Positions 1 to 6,200 are shown, numbered from the stretch's first letter. The stretch: 6,565 bases of DNA from a bacterium (GCA_037131655.1 JBAXQP010000158.1:1-6565), one strand, 5' to 3'. Notes: generated by a model not told the origin, from the letters alone. Made by a program: numbers and translations.

Positions 1-49
1 GGATGAAAGGGAGGGGTGGGGATGAATAATCACTTCATACGCCTCCCCA

Positions 50-105
50 TGTAGGGATTGGGCTTGCCCTGCTCTCCGGAGTGCGCAGCAAGCTACGCCC
101 CTACA
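50..105. repeat. 56-base imperfect palindrome (REP/MITE-like, TGTAGGG ends)
   Basis: The element is symmetric about a single centre (77/78). The outer arms TGTAGGG (50-56) and CCCTACA (99-105) pair perfectly, GCTTGC (62-67, counting from the last G of the GGG-C junction) pairs with GCAAGC (88-93), and the core CTCC/GGAG (74-81) closes the hairpin. Only short mismatched stretches lie between these blocks. Palindromes with GTAGGG-type ends are a familiar class of dispersed intergenic repeat in several bacterial phyla. Only one copy is visible here, so repetition in the genome is inferred. Confidence 0.55.
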
Positions 106-203
106 AGAGATTGCTGCGGAGGCCGTTAGGGTATTTCAATGGGCTTCAGAGACGCGCCAGCTAGCACGCACCCCCAATACTGGACGGGGGGCAGTCAATA
201 ACC

Positions 204-233
204 CGTATCGCCCTTCGATACGACCAAAAGGGC
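204..233 (+). terminator. Possible plus-strand terminator with a competing hairpin
   Basis: GCCCTT (210-215) can pair with AAGGGC (228-233), leaving a 12-base loop and followed directly by TTTTC and then a T-rich stretch to 250. This resembles a modest intrinsic terminator for rightward transcripts. The same bases also form a perfect 7-bp hairpin, CGTATCG (204-210) with CGATACG (216-222), and the two structures exclude each other. No plus-strand gene is visible upstream in the window, so the role is uncertain. Confidence 0.3.
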
Positions 234-290
234 TTTTCAGGGTTTTCTTTAGAGGCGAGGCATTAGCATTACAGGTGAATATAAGTAAGA

Positions 291-323
291 AAATGGGGGA
301 CGCTCATTGAGCATCCCCCATTT
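291..323 (-). terminator. Intrinsic terminator after hpf
   Basis: A 15-bp stem with a 3-base loop sits 24 bases downstream of the hpf stop codon. AAATGGGGGA (291-300) pairs with TCCCCCATTT (314-323), and GCTC pairs with GAGC around the loop. The one non-complementary position (301/313) is a C-A mismatch in a plus-strand RNA but a G-U wobble in the minus-strand RNA, so the helix is continuous only for leftward transcripts. The minus-strand RNA then runs into U-rich sequence (UUU-UCUUACUUAU). It therefore ends the PIN/TRAM-ispDF-hpf operon; some termination of rightward transcripts is also possible. Confidence 0.85.
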
Positions 324-347
324 GGGTTTTATTTGAATTTACGGTTT

Positions 348-881
348 TTATTCGGGTCCGATTAGACCGTAGTTACCGCTTGGGAGGCGGTATAGGAGGC
401 AAACTTGATTGTTTTCGACGTTATTGAAGATGTAGAAATCACGTCCTTGCAACTCCATTTGTAAAACCGCTTCCTCTGGGGTAATAGGTTTCATCGTGAA
501 GGTTTTGATTTTGCTGATCCGTGGCTCGTCTTCTTGAACCACTGTTTCATCAACCACCAGCTCTAATTCTTTATGTCCGTTACCGCGTCCGTTGTGCTTT
601 TTCATAAGCTTATTGCGGAAGCGTTTCAGGCGGTCTTCGACGTGGTCGACGGCAGAATCGATAGCGGCGTGAAGATCAGTTGCCTCGCCGGTGCCGCGGA
701 TGTTATAACCGTCGGCATTGAGCTGGAGTTCGATAATGTGGCGTCCGCGAAGTTCGTCATGTACGAATTCCACTTTGCCAATCTTGTGGAGGTACTTTTC
801 GAGTTTTTCAACCCTTTTAGCAGCATGATCTATAATCGGGGTTGGTAATTGACCATGAGCGTTTCTTACGTGCAGTTCCAT
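348..881 (-). CDS. hpf: Ribosome hibernation-promoting factor, long form
   Basis: This protein binds the 30S subunit and, through its C-terminal domain, pairs 70S ribosomes into inactive 100S dimers when growth slows. Of 177 residues, about 1-97 form the S30AE/HPF N-terminal domain (beta-alpha-beta-beta-beta-alpha; basic helix near DRLKRFRNKLMKKHNGR). About 98-118 is an acidic linker, and 119-177 is the long-HPF dimerisation domain, with the typical KTFTMKPITPEEAVLQMEL and RDFYIFNN blocks and a YRLPSGNYGLI ending. The length is usual for the long form found in most non-enteric bacteria. The ATG start is fixed by AGGAGG at 888-893, six bases upstream. It is the last gene of the operon, 11 bases after ispDF, and is followed by a strong terminator. 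Family assignment is firm; co-transcription with isoprenoid synthesis is inferred from spacing. Confidence 0.96.
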   Translation of the reverse strand: MELHVRNAHGQLPTPIIDHAAKRVEKLEKYLHKIGKVEFVHDELRGRHIIELQLNADGYNIRGTGEATDLHAAIDSAVDHVEDRLKRFRNKLMKKHNGRGNGHKELELVVDETVVQEDEPRISKIKTFTMKPITPEEAVLQMELQGRDFYIFNNVENNQVCLLYRLPSGNYGLIGPE

Positions 882-887
882 AATTAA

Positions 888-893
888 CCTCCT
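888..893 (-). promoter_or_regulatory. Shine-Dalgarno of hpf, overlapping the ispDF stop
   Basis: A perfect AGGAGG lies six bases ahead of the hpf ATG. Its first base is the last base of the ispDF TGA stop codon (893-895), so ribosomes finishing ispDF cover the hpf initiation region. This suggests coupled translation, and it is by far the best ribosome-binding site in the window. Confidence 0.85.
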
Positions 894-2104
894 CAGGGAC
901 GCTTTATAGTAGCGACTGCGAAACAGGCGATACCTTCGCCTCTTCCGATAGCGCCAAGCGCCTCGTTTGTTGTTGCCTTAATATTAATACGAGCGGGCGA
1001 GAGATTTAGTGACAAAGAAATGGCTTCGCACATCTTTTTTGAATAAGGCGCGATGATTGGCGCTTCCGCGATGAGGGAAACGTCAATGTTGACCACCTTC
1101 CACCCAACCTCCTGCAAGTGATGTCCCGTCTCTTGGAGAAGTATGAGACTGGATATATCTTTATATCGGGCATCTGAGTTTGGAAATAGATGTCCAATAT
1201 CGCTTAAACCGGCTGCACCTAGCAGCGCATCGCAAATTGCATGCGTCAGCACATCAGCATCAGAATGGCCATCAAGCCCTCGTTCATATTCGATCTCAAC
1301 TCCACCAAGTACGAGACGGCGGCCATGAGCGAATGGGTGAATGTCATATCCTATCCCCATTCGTATTTCAGGGGTGGCAGAAGGCTGAACCGTGACGGGC
1401 GTCATATCGGTTTGTGAAGCAATAGCCTGGGCGAGGACAAGATCCTCCGGTTTGGTGATCTTAAAATTGGTGGACTCGCCTTCGATCATGAATACAGGTT
1501 CAGCGAGGTGTTCGATAAGAGAAGCATCGTCGGTTGATTGGAAGTTATCTTGAGACGCGACTTGATGCGCGCGCCTTATCAATTGGGTGTTAAACACCTG
1601 GGGCGTTTGCACCGCGAACACTCCTTCTCGATCTAATGTTCTATCTATAGGACGGTTCATTGCACCTGTCTTCAGTGTATCACATATCGATACCGATGGT
1701 ATAGCAGCATTATGTAAAATCACAGAATCGATAAGGCGTTCGATAAGGTCAGGGGATACTAATGGGCGAGCCGCATCGTGAATAGCGACGTAATCGACAT
1801 CATCAGATAGAGCTTCGATGCCAAGGCGAGATGATTCCTGCCGCGTAGCGCCGCCAGCGATCACTGCTCTTAGCTTTGACAAACACGCATCTTGTGCTGC
1901 AGCCCACCACCGGTCTTCAGTTCCCGTGGGGACGACAAGTATGATGCCGTCTATTTTTGGATGGCGTTCGAATACTAGCGCCGATAGAAGCCATACTGGT
2001 AGTCCGTTGAGGGGCTGCCATAATTTATCTTGTGTGTTACCGAACCGTGCGCTTCGGCCGGCCGCGACTATAATCGCGTGCGTTGTCTTCAATTGATTGA
2101 TCAA
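893..2104 (-). CDS. ispDF: Bifunctional IspD/IspF: MEP cytidylyltransferase and MEcPP synthase
   Basis: A 403-residue fusion of two enzymes of the MEP isoprenoid pathway. The IspD part (about 8-230) joins CTP and MEP into CDP-ME. It shows the nucleotide-binding loop AAGRSARFG (14-22), GGATRQESS (84-92), HDAARP (109-114), QTPQVF (166-171) and the TDD/NFKIT segment. After a short linker (about 231-247), the IspF part (249-403) cyclises CDP-ME2P to MEcPP. It has zinc ligands in GYDIH (D254, H256) and LTH (H288), DIGHLFP (302-308) and TTNEALGAIGRGEG (378-391). The intervening kinase IspE is not in the window. The start is uncertain: TTG at 2104 lies directly against AGGAGAGG (2105-2112), and TTG at 2092 is 12 bases away and gives a more typical IspD N-terminus. 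Both overlap the upstream PIN/TRAM gene. Fusion is best known in alpha- and epsilonproteobacteria, but this neighbourhood does not look proteobacterial. Confidence 0.96.
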   Translation of the reverse strand: MINQLKTTHAIIVAAGRSARFGNTQDKLWQPLNGLPVWLLSALVFERHPKIDGIILVVPTGTEDRWWAAAQDACLSKLRAVIAGGATRQESSRLGIEALSDDVDYVAIHDAARPLVSPDLIERLIDSVILHNAAIPSVSICDTLKTGAMNRPIDRTLDREGVFAVQTPQVFNTQLIRRAHQVASQDNFQSTDDASLIEHLAEPVFMIEGESTNFKITKPEDLVLAQAIASQTDMTPVTVQPSATPEIRMGIGYDIHPFAHGRRLVLGGVEIEYERGLDGHSDADVLTHAICDALLGAAGLSDIGHLFPNSDARYKDISSLILLQETGHHLQEVGWKVVNIDVSLIAEAPIIAPYSKKMCEAISLSLNLSPARINIKATTNEALGAIGRGEGIACFAVATIKRP

Positions 2105-3356
2105 CCTCTCCTACAGTCTCATCCGGTGTCTCCGCAAAAATCATTTTGCCTGCGGTTGTTTGGAGTACGGAAGTAACAGAAACATCCATTGTCTCGTTCA
2201 AGTGTTTGCGTCCGCCTTCGACGACGACCATCGTGCCGTCGTTTAAGTACCCTATACCTTGATTGGGCTCCTTGCCTTCACGAATAATTGTAACGGTGAG
2301 AGTTTCACCCGGAAGAACGCTCAGTTTAAGCGACAAAGCAAGATCGTTGACGTTTAAAACCTTAACGCCTTCCAACTCGGCGACCTTATTCAGGTTGTAA
2401 TCGTTCGTGACGAGATCGCCGCCAATTGCTTTTGCCAACTTAACCAGTCGGGCATCGACTCCTTCTCCGGTATCAGGCGCGCCGCGATCTTGTGCGCCAA
2501 TTTCCAAGGCGAATTCCTTTTGGGCAGCGTTTAAGATATCCAAACCTCTTCGCCCACGTGCTCTTCGAAGTTGGTCACTCGAATCGGCGATTAACTGCAA
2601 CTCTTCGAGGACGAAACGTGGGATGTAAATTTGCCCTTCCATAAAACCAGTGCGATATATATCAAGTATGCGTCCATCTATAATTACGTTTGTATCGAAA
2701 ATTTTGATTGATTTACGACGGATAGTACTTTTACTCGAGCTTGCCCAGGGAAGGACTTCGATAAGCCTTCTGACGGCAGTTAAGCAGAGGTAGATAAAAA
2801 CTACCCCTGAGAGTATAAGAAATAGCGGGAAAAGCGGGCCGGTTTGTAGAAGAAGAGGGATAAAAATGGAGGTCATTACAACGCCCAGCAGAATGCCTCC
2901 GACTGTCGCTAGTGTCTCCTGAGGTTCCATTTCCTCCATATGACGGGTTGCCACCCCAATCCAGTGCAGGATTTCGGTGCCAAATACAAGACCAAGCAGA
3001 GTTCCCGCGACGACGCAACCTATAGTAACAAGAGTGCCTAGAGTAACAAGAATGCCTAGGAAACCGGGTAACTTAAGAGGCATTTCATCCAATTTTGTCA
3101 CAACGGGTTGTGTAACAGGTGGTTTAGACTCAAGCGTAGACTTTACATCTCTAGGTAGGCCAGTTTTTGGTGCCGGTTTGGGGGGTGTTTCTGGAATATT
3201 CGGTGGATTGGTTTCTAATGATGGCGGAGCCGTTTTAGTAGCCCCGCTATTCGCCATATTTACGATATGTTTTTGTATGCTGCTTGAACTCATCCCGCCA
3301 AGGATGCCGCCCGTTATCATGCAAAGAATGACAAAAAGAATGCGCATGGATTTCAT
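2037..3356 (-). CDS. Membrane-anchored PIN/TRAM domain protein (YacL type)
   Basis: Family members join membrane helices to a cytoplasmic PIN (ribonuclease-fold) domain and a TRAM RNA-binding domain; the substrate is not known. Counting from the upstream TTG at 3362, helices lie at about 7-24, 100-127, 152-173 and 177-198. The PIN domain (about 218-345) has the acidic set D223 (FDTNVIIDGR), E254/E255, D303 (GVDARL) and D321 (TNDYNL), so the nuclease site looks intact. TRAM spans about 347-410, followed by an acidic then basic tail ending SRGRPKRTVR. A proline-rich stretch (about 46-90) between helices 1 and 2 is unusual and should face outside if the PIN domain is inside. ATG at 3356 is preferred because AAGGAAG (3366-3372) sits 9 bases upstream; TTG at 3362 would be only 3 bases away. 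It is the first gene of the operon, overlaps ispDF, and neighbours ispD as yacL does in Firmicutes. Confidence 0.9.
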   Translation of the reverse strand: MKSMRILFVILCMITGGILGGMSSSSIQKHIVNMANSGATKTAPPSLETNPPNIPETPPKPAPKTGLPRDVKSTLESKPPVTQPVVTKLDEMPLKLPGFLGILVTLGTLVTIGCVVAGTLLGLVFGTEILHWIGVATRHMEEMEPQETLATVGGILLGVVMTSIFIPLLLQTGPLFPLFLILSGVVFIYLCLTAVRRLIEVLPWASSSKSTIRRKSIKIFDTNVIIDGRILDIYRTGFMEGQIYIPRFVLEELQLIADSSDQLRRARGRRGLDILNAAQKEFALEIGAQDRGAPDTGEGVDARLVKLAKAIGGDLVTNDYNLNKVAELEGVKVLNVNDLALSLKLSVLPGETLTVTIIREGKEPNQGIGYLNDGTMVVVEGGRKHLNETMDVSVTSVLQTTAGKMIFAETPDETVGEVDQSIEDNARDYSRGRPKRTVR

Positions 3357-3375
3357 GATCAATGACTTCCTTATC

Positions 3376-3395
3376 GCGTCGAATTAATACGACGC
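3376..3395 (-). other. Leader hairpin just upstream of the PIN/TRAM ribosome-binding site
   Basis: GCGTCG (3376-3381) pairs with CGACGC (3390-3395) around an 8-base AT loop. The stem ends 3 bases before the AAGGAAG Shine-Dalgarno (3366-3372). No T-run follows, so it is not a terminator. It could shape or protect the 5' leader, but nothing in the sequence shows a regulator. Confidence 0.4.
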
Positions 3396-3430
3396 TTGTA
3401 TTAGAATATGAAAATATATGATTCTTAAAG

Positions 3431-3439
3431 ATTTTACCA
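3431..3439 (-). promoter_or_regulatory. Putative extended -10 promoter of the PIN/TRAM-ispDF-hpf operon
   Basis: The minus strand reads TGGTAAAAT, a TGn motif joined to a -10 hexamer one base from TATAAT. At 17-18 bases upstream there is no good -35 box (CAATTC or ACAATT), as is typical of extended -10 promoters. Transcription would start near 3424, leaving a leader of about 68 bases before the preferred ATG at 3356. The identical 9-mer precedes the metal operon, which strengthens the call. Confidence 0.45.
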
Positions 3440-3511
3440 GAGTCTACTCATAAGAATTGTCGTAATAGTTCTTTATTCAAAAGCCAATTCAAATCACAGG
3501 TCCGAAATAAA

Positions 3512-5908
3512 TTACGAACCTTGAGAGCAAGAGCAGTGATCGCTGGAGCAGTTATTAAGCGTCTCTTTCGGCCAGCGCATGCGGAGGGCATTTAAAGTGA
3601 CGATTAAGGAGACCCCCATGTCGCCCGCAACAGCCAACCAGAGGTTTTGGGCGCCGAAGAAAGCGGCTATAATAAGCGCCAACTTTGTGCTTAAGCTGAA
3701 CCAGATGTTCTGGCGCATAATCATCATCATCTGCCTGGAAAGGTTTAAAAGTTCAGGGATTAGATTGATCTTATCATTCAGCAGGACGATATCCGCGCTT
3801 TCAACTGCGGCATCAGAACCGATTGCTCCCATTGCGATTGCTACATCTGCCGATTGGAGTGCGAGTACATCGTTGATCCCGTCACCAATCATGGTTGTCG
3901 TTCCCCATTTCGCTCGGATATCCTCGACAGCGATCTGTTTTTGTTGAGGTAAGAGATCTCCAAAGAAGTCTGTGCTACCGACTTTTTCAGCAAAAGCGGA
4001 GGTGACCACTTCATTATCGCCGCTGAGGATGCCGACATGTTTAACTCCCTGTCGCTTGAGTTTATCTAATACCGATTTGGCATCTTCGCGGGCAGTATCC
4101 GTGAATGTGATGCATCCGATTGCGTGGTCTTGATTAACCAATGCAATAGCGGTTTTGCCATCTAGTTCTAAGTCTGTGAGTAATTGTTTGAGCTTTGGGT
4201 CATCCAATAAGCGCTTATTTCCCATCCGGTACATTTGCCCATCAATTTCAGCTTCGAGGCCGCGTCCGGGGAATATTTGAAATTTATTAACAGGCTTAAT
4301 TGGGATTTCTTCAAGTTTGGCAAGGTTACGGACTGCATCTGCAAGTGGGTGTTCGGAAGATTCTTCAAGTGATGCGGCCAAACTGATAACCTGTTTGCGG
4401 TCATAACCATTTAAGGGGATTACTTTATCGACAGATATTTTGGCATGGGTGAGGGTGCCGGTTTTGTCGAACAGAATGGCATTCGAGCTAGCGAATGCTT
4501 CGAGATAGGCGCCGCCTTTGATTAAAATACCTCTTCGAGAAGCAAGGCCGATCGCAGTTATGATAGCTACCGGAGTTGAAATAATAAGGGCACAAGGGCA
4601 GGCGACGATTAAGAGCCACAACGCGCGGAAGAACCAGGGCTGGAAAGGTTGGTGGAATAAGAGGGTTGGAACTGCAGTTATGAGGATAGCCAGCAGCACT
4701 ACCAACGGAGTGTAGTAGGCAGCGAAACGGTCTATCATGTGCTGAGCGGGGGCGCGTTTTGCTTGGGCTTCCTCGAATAAGTGAATAACACGCGCGAGAG
4801 TCGTTTCACCATAGGGGTGGAGAACGGTGAATCTAAGTACTCCCTCTCCGTTTAAGCTTCCCGCATAGACGCTGTCTCCAGGTTCTTTATCAACCGGTAA
4901 ACTTTCCCCTGTCAGAGCCGATTGATCGACGTTTGATGCGCCTTCGATGACTTGGCCATCCAATGGCACTCGCTCTCCCGGCCTAACTTCAATCATATCT
5001 CCTGCTGAAATCGAACCGATCGGGCGTTCGCTATCTTCTCCGTTAGTAATTACTCTGGCGGTTGCCGGAGTGATGGCAATTAGCCGTTCAAGCGCACGCC
5101 GCGTTCGTTGGATAGCCATTGATTGTAATGAGTTCCCAAAGGCAAATAACCATGCGACACTTGCGGCTTCGGTCCATTGTCCTAATGAAGCTGCGCCGAT
5201 GACAGCAATTGTCATTAGCGTATTCATAGTGATGGCCTTGTATCTAATTCCCGCAATTGCTGAACGCAGAGAGGGATAGCCGGCGATGAATGCGCCGAGC
5301 AGGTAGGGAATGAGGTTATAAGTGGGTAAAATTTTGAAATGCACGGATGCCCAACCGGCGGCAATTAGCAATCCTGAGAATATCAGTTCGTAAAGGCGAG
5401 GGAAGAGCTTTATGCTTTGAACGGCCGTTCGCTCGTTTTCCGGGTGAGCGACATAGCCTAGTTGGCCGATAGCGCGAGTAATTTGGCCGATTGAAATTTT
5501 ATTTGGGTCATACTCAACATGCAGACGGCTAGTGGTGAAAGTAGCGCCTGCCCAGCCGACCCCTTTTAATCCACGCACCATCCTCTCTGTCTCCTGAGCA
5601 CAATCAGGGCAGTCAAGACCGCTCAGAACGAGGGTGTCATGCGTCATCCCCTCAGTCATTCCCCTGCAGATATTTCGGACATTCTCTTCAAATCCAAGCG
5701 GTACGTTCCCATCAAGAAATTGAACGGATAAAACCCCCGAATCACGGTCAAAGAACGTTCTCTCAACGTTTGACATTTCTGAGAGCGCTCTTTCAATTCG
5801 TTCACGACATTCCACGCAGGCAAGCGCAGATGGCGCGTACGATTTCAAATCAATTGTTTCAGCCTGAACCGTGCCTTTTCTCAAGAACGTGCTCCAAACC
5901 ATCGGCAT
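3512..5908 (-). CDS. P1B-type Zn2+/Cd2+/Pb2+-exporting ATPase (ZntA/CadA type)
   Basis: This inner-membrane pump uses ATP to export soft divalent metals. Of 798 residues, two N-terminal HMA metal-binding domains come first: a divergent one with CVEC (31-34) and a ZntA-like one with LDCPDC (98-103). Membrane helices and the actuator loop TGES (333-336) follow. Then come the transmembrane metal site CPC (437-439), phosphorylation motif DKTGT (D481), the P1B-specific HP pair (H520-P521) and hinge GDGIND (675-680). N734, K742 and D763 in the last two helices match the P1B-2 signature for Zn/Cd/Pb. Two oddities are GDGINDVLAL, lacking the usual proline, and a Cys/His-rich tail (C787, H791, C792, C794). 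The ATG at 5908 has no clear ribosome-binding site; TTG at 5884 has GGAG seven bases upstream and may be the true start. Either overlaps arsR, suggesting coupled translation under metal control. Confidence 0.95.
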   Translation of the reverse strand: MPMVWSTFLRKGTVQAETIDLKSYAPSALACVECRERIERALSEMSNVERTFFDRDSGVLSVQFLDGNVPLGFEENVRNICRGMTEGMTHDTLVLSGLDCPDCAQETERMVRGLKGVGWAGATFTTSRLHVEYDPNKISIGQITRAIGQLGYVAHPENERTAVQSIKLFPRLYELIFSGLLIAAGWASVHFKILPTYNLIPYLLGAFIAGYPSLRSAIAGIRYKAITMNTLMTIAVIGAASLGQWTEAASVAWLFAFGNSLQSMAIQRTRRALERLIAITPATARVITNGEDSERPIGSISAGDMIEVRPGERVPLDGQVIEGASNVDQSALTGESLPVDKEPGDSVYAGSLNGEGVLRFTVLHPYGETTLARVIHLFEEAQAKRAPAQHMIDRFAAYYTPLVVLLAILITAVPTLLFHQPFQPWFFRALWLLIVACPCALIISTPVAIITAIGLASRRGILIKGGAYLEAFASSNAILFDKTGTLTHAKISVDKVIPLNGYDRKQVISLAASLEESSEHPLADAVRNLAKLEEIPIKPVNKFQIFPGRGLEAEIDGQMYRMGNKRLLDDPKLKQLLTDLELDGKTAIALVNQDHAIGCITFTDTAREDAKSVLDKLKRQGVKHVGILSGDNEVVTSAFAEKVGSTDFFGDLLPQQKQIAVEDIRAKWGTTTMIGDGINDVLALQSADVAIAMGAIGSDAAVESADIVLLNDKINLIPELLNLSRQMMMIMRQNIWFSLSTKLALIIAAFFGAQNLWLAVAGDMGVSLIVTLNALRMRWPKETLNNCSSDHCSCSQGS

Positions 5909-6200
5909 ACAGCCGTTTTATATGTTCGTCTGCAAGTGAGTAGTAGATGTGTTTTCCCGCTCGACGGGATTTGACTAGTCTTAATAGATGAAGTCGTCGA
6001 AGCTGATGGGAGGCAAGCGATTCGGAGATTCCTATCGCTGCGGATAAGTCGCAAACGCAAGTTTCTTCTAAGAAGAGCGCGTGCAAAATCCGAAGGCGTG
6101 TAGGATCACCAAGCGCCCCGAATATCTCCGCAAGCCTTTGAACGGTCTCTTCGCCCATTGCTTCGGAGTTGTGAATTAATTTTTTATCAGTAACAGCCAT
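5859..6200 (-). CDS. ArsR/SmtB-family metal-sensing repressor
   Basis: A 113-residue winged-helix repressor that should bind its own promoter and let go when it binds metal. The DNA-reading helix-turn-helix covers about residues 52-77 (LSAAIGISESLASHQLRRL), followed by the wing at RRAGKHIYYSL. Numbering here counts a possible TTG start at 6203 as residue 1. Two metal sites can be proposed. The first is the CVC pair of the alpha3 helix (C49, C51, in ETCVCDL). The second is a complete SmtB-type alpha5 site, D92, H94, H105 and E108, with the exact DxHx10HxxE spacing. The N-terminus has no cysteine, so the full CadC-type alpha3N cage is absent. ATG at 6200 is chosen because AGGTG (6209-6213) lies 8 bases upstream. 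The gene overlaps the following ATPase, the expected target. Zn is the most likely inducer, with Cd/Pb possible. Confidence 0.93.
   Translation of the reverse strand: MAVTDKKLIHNSEAMGEETVQRLAEIFGALGDPTRLRILHALFLEETCVCDLSAAIGISESLASHQLRRLHLLRLVKSRRAGKHIYYSLADEHIKRLYADGLEHVLEKRHGSG

Larger units (their letters stand above)
1..290. other. Non-coding left flank
   Basis: No reading frame with a credible start, ribosome-binding site or recognisable protein was found here on either strand, and no tRNA cloverleaf or other known RNA gene could be recognised. The stretch is rich in inverted repeats: a 56-base palindrome, a C-run/G-run pair (171-175 with 186-190) and two overlapping hairpins near 204-233 followed by T-rich sequence on the plus strand. 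This is what one expects of an intergenic spacer downstream of a leftward operon, possibly receiving the 3' end of a plus-strand transcript from outside the window. Confidence 0.6.

Noticed and set aside
1..49. Nested hairpin TGGGGA (17-22) with TCCCCA (44-49)
   Set aside because: It is short, interrupted and at the very edge of the window, so it cannot be told from purine/pyrimidine-rich filler.
573..848. 91-codon plus-strand open frame opposite hpf
   Set aside because: The hpf frame on the minus strand is a firm full-length family match with a perfect Shine-Dalgarno, so this is a shadow.
2977..3387. 136-codon plus-strand open frame opposite the PIN/TRAM gene
   Set aside because: It mirrors the membrane and proline-rich part of the PIN/TRAM protein; its low-complexity Gly/Val/Pro content is that of an antisense shadow, with no supporting ribosome-binding site.
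3430..3511. Terminator between the metal pump and the PIN/TRAM operon
   Set aside because: Only a weak, interrupted ATAAGAA/TTCTTAT-type pairing is present, with no GC-rich stem or T-run, so read-through from the metal operon cannot be excluded and no terminator is called.
4947..5279. 110-codon plus-strand open frame opposite the metal pump
   Set aside because: It lies antisense within a well-conserved ATPase region, has no recognisable domain, and is explained as a shadow of the minus-strand coding sequence.
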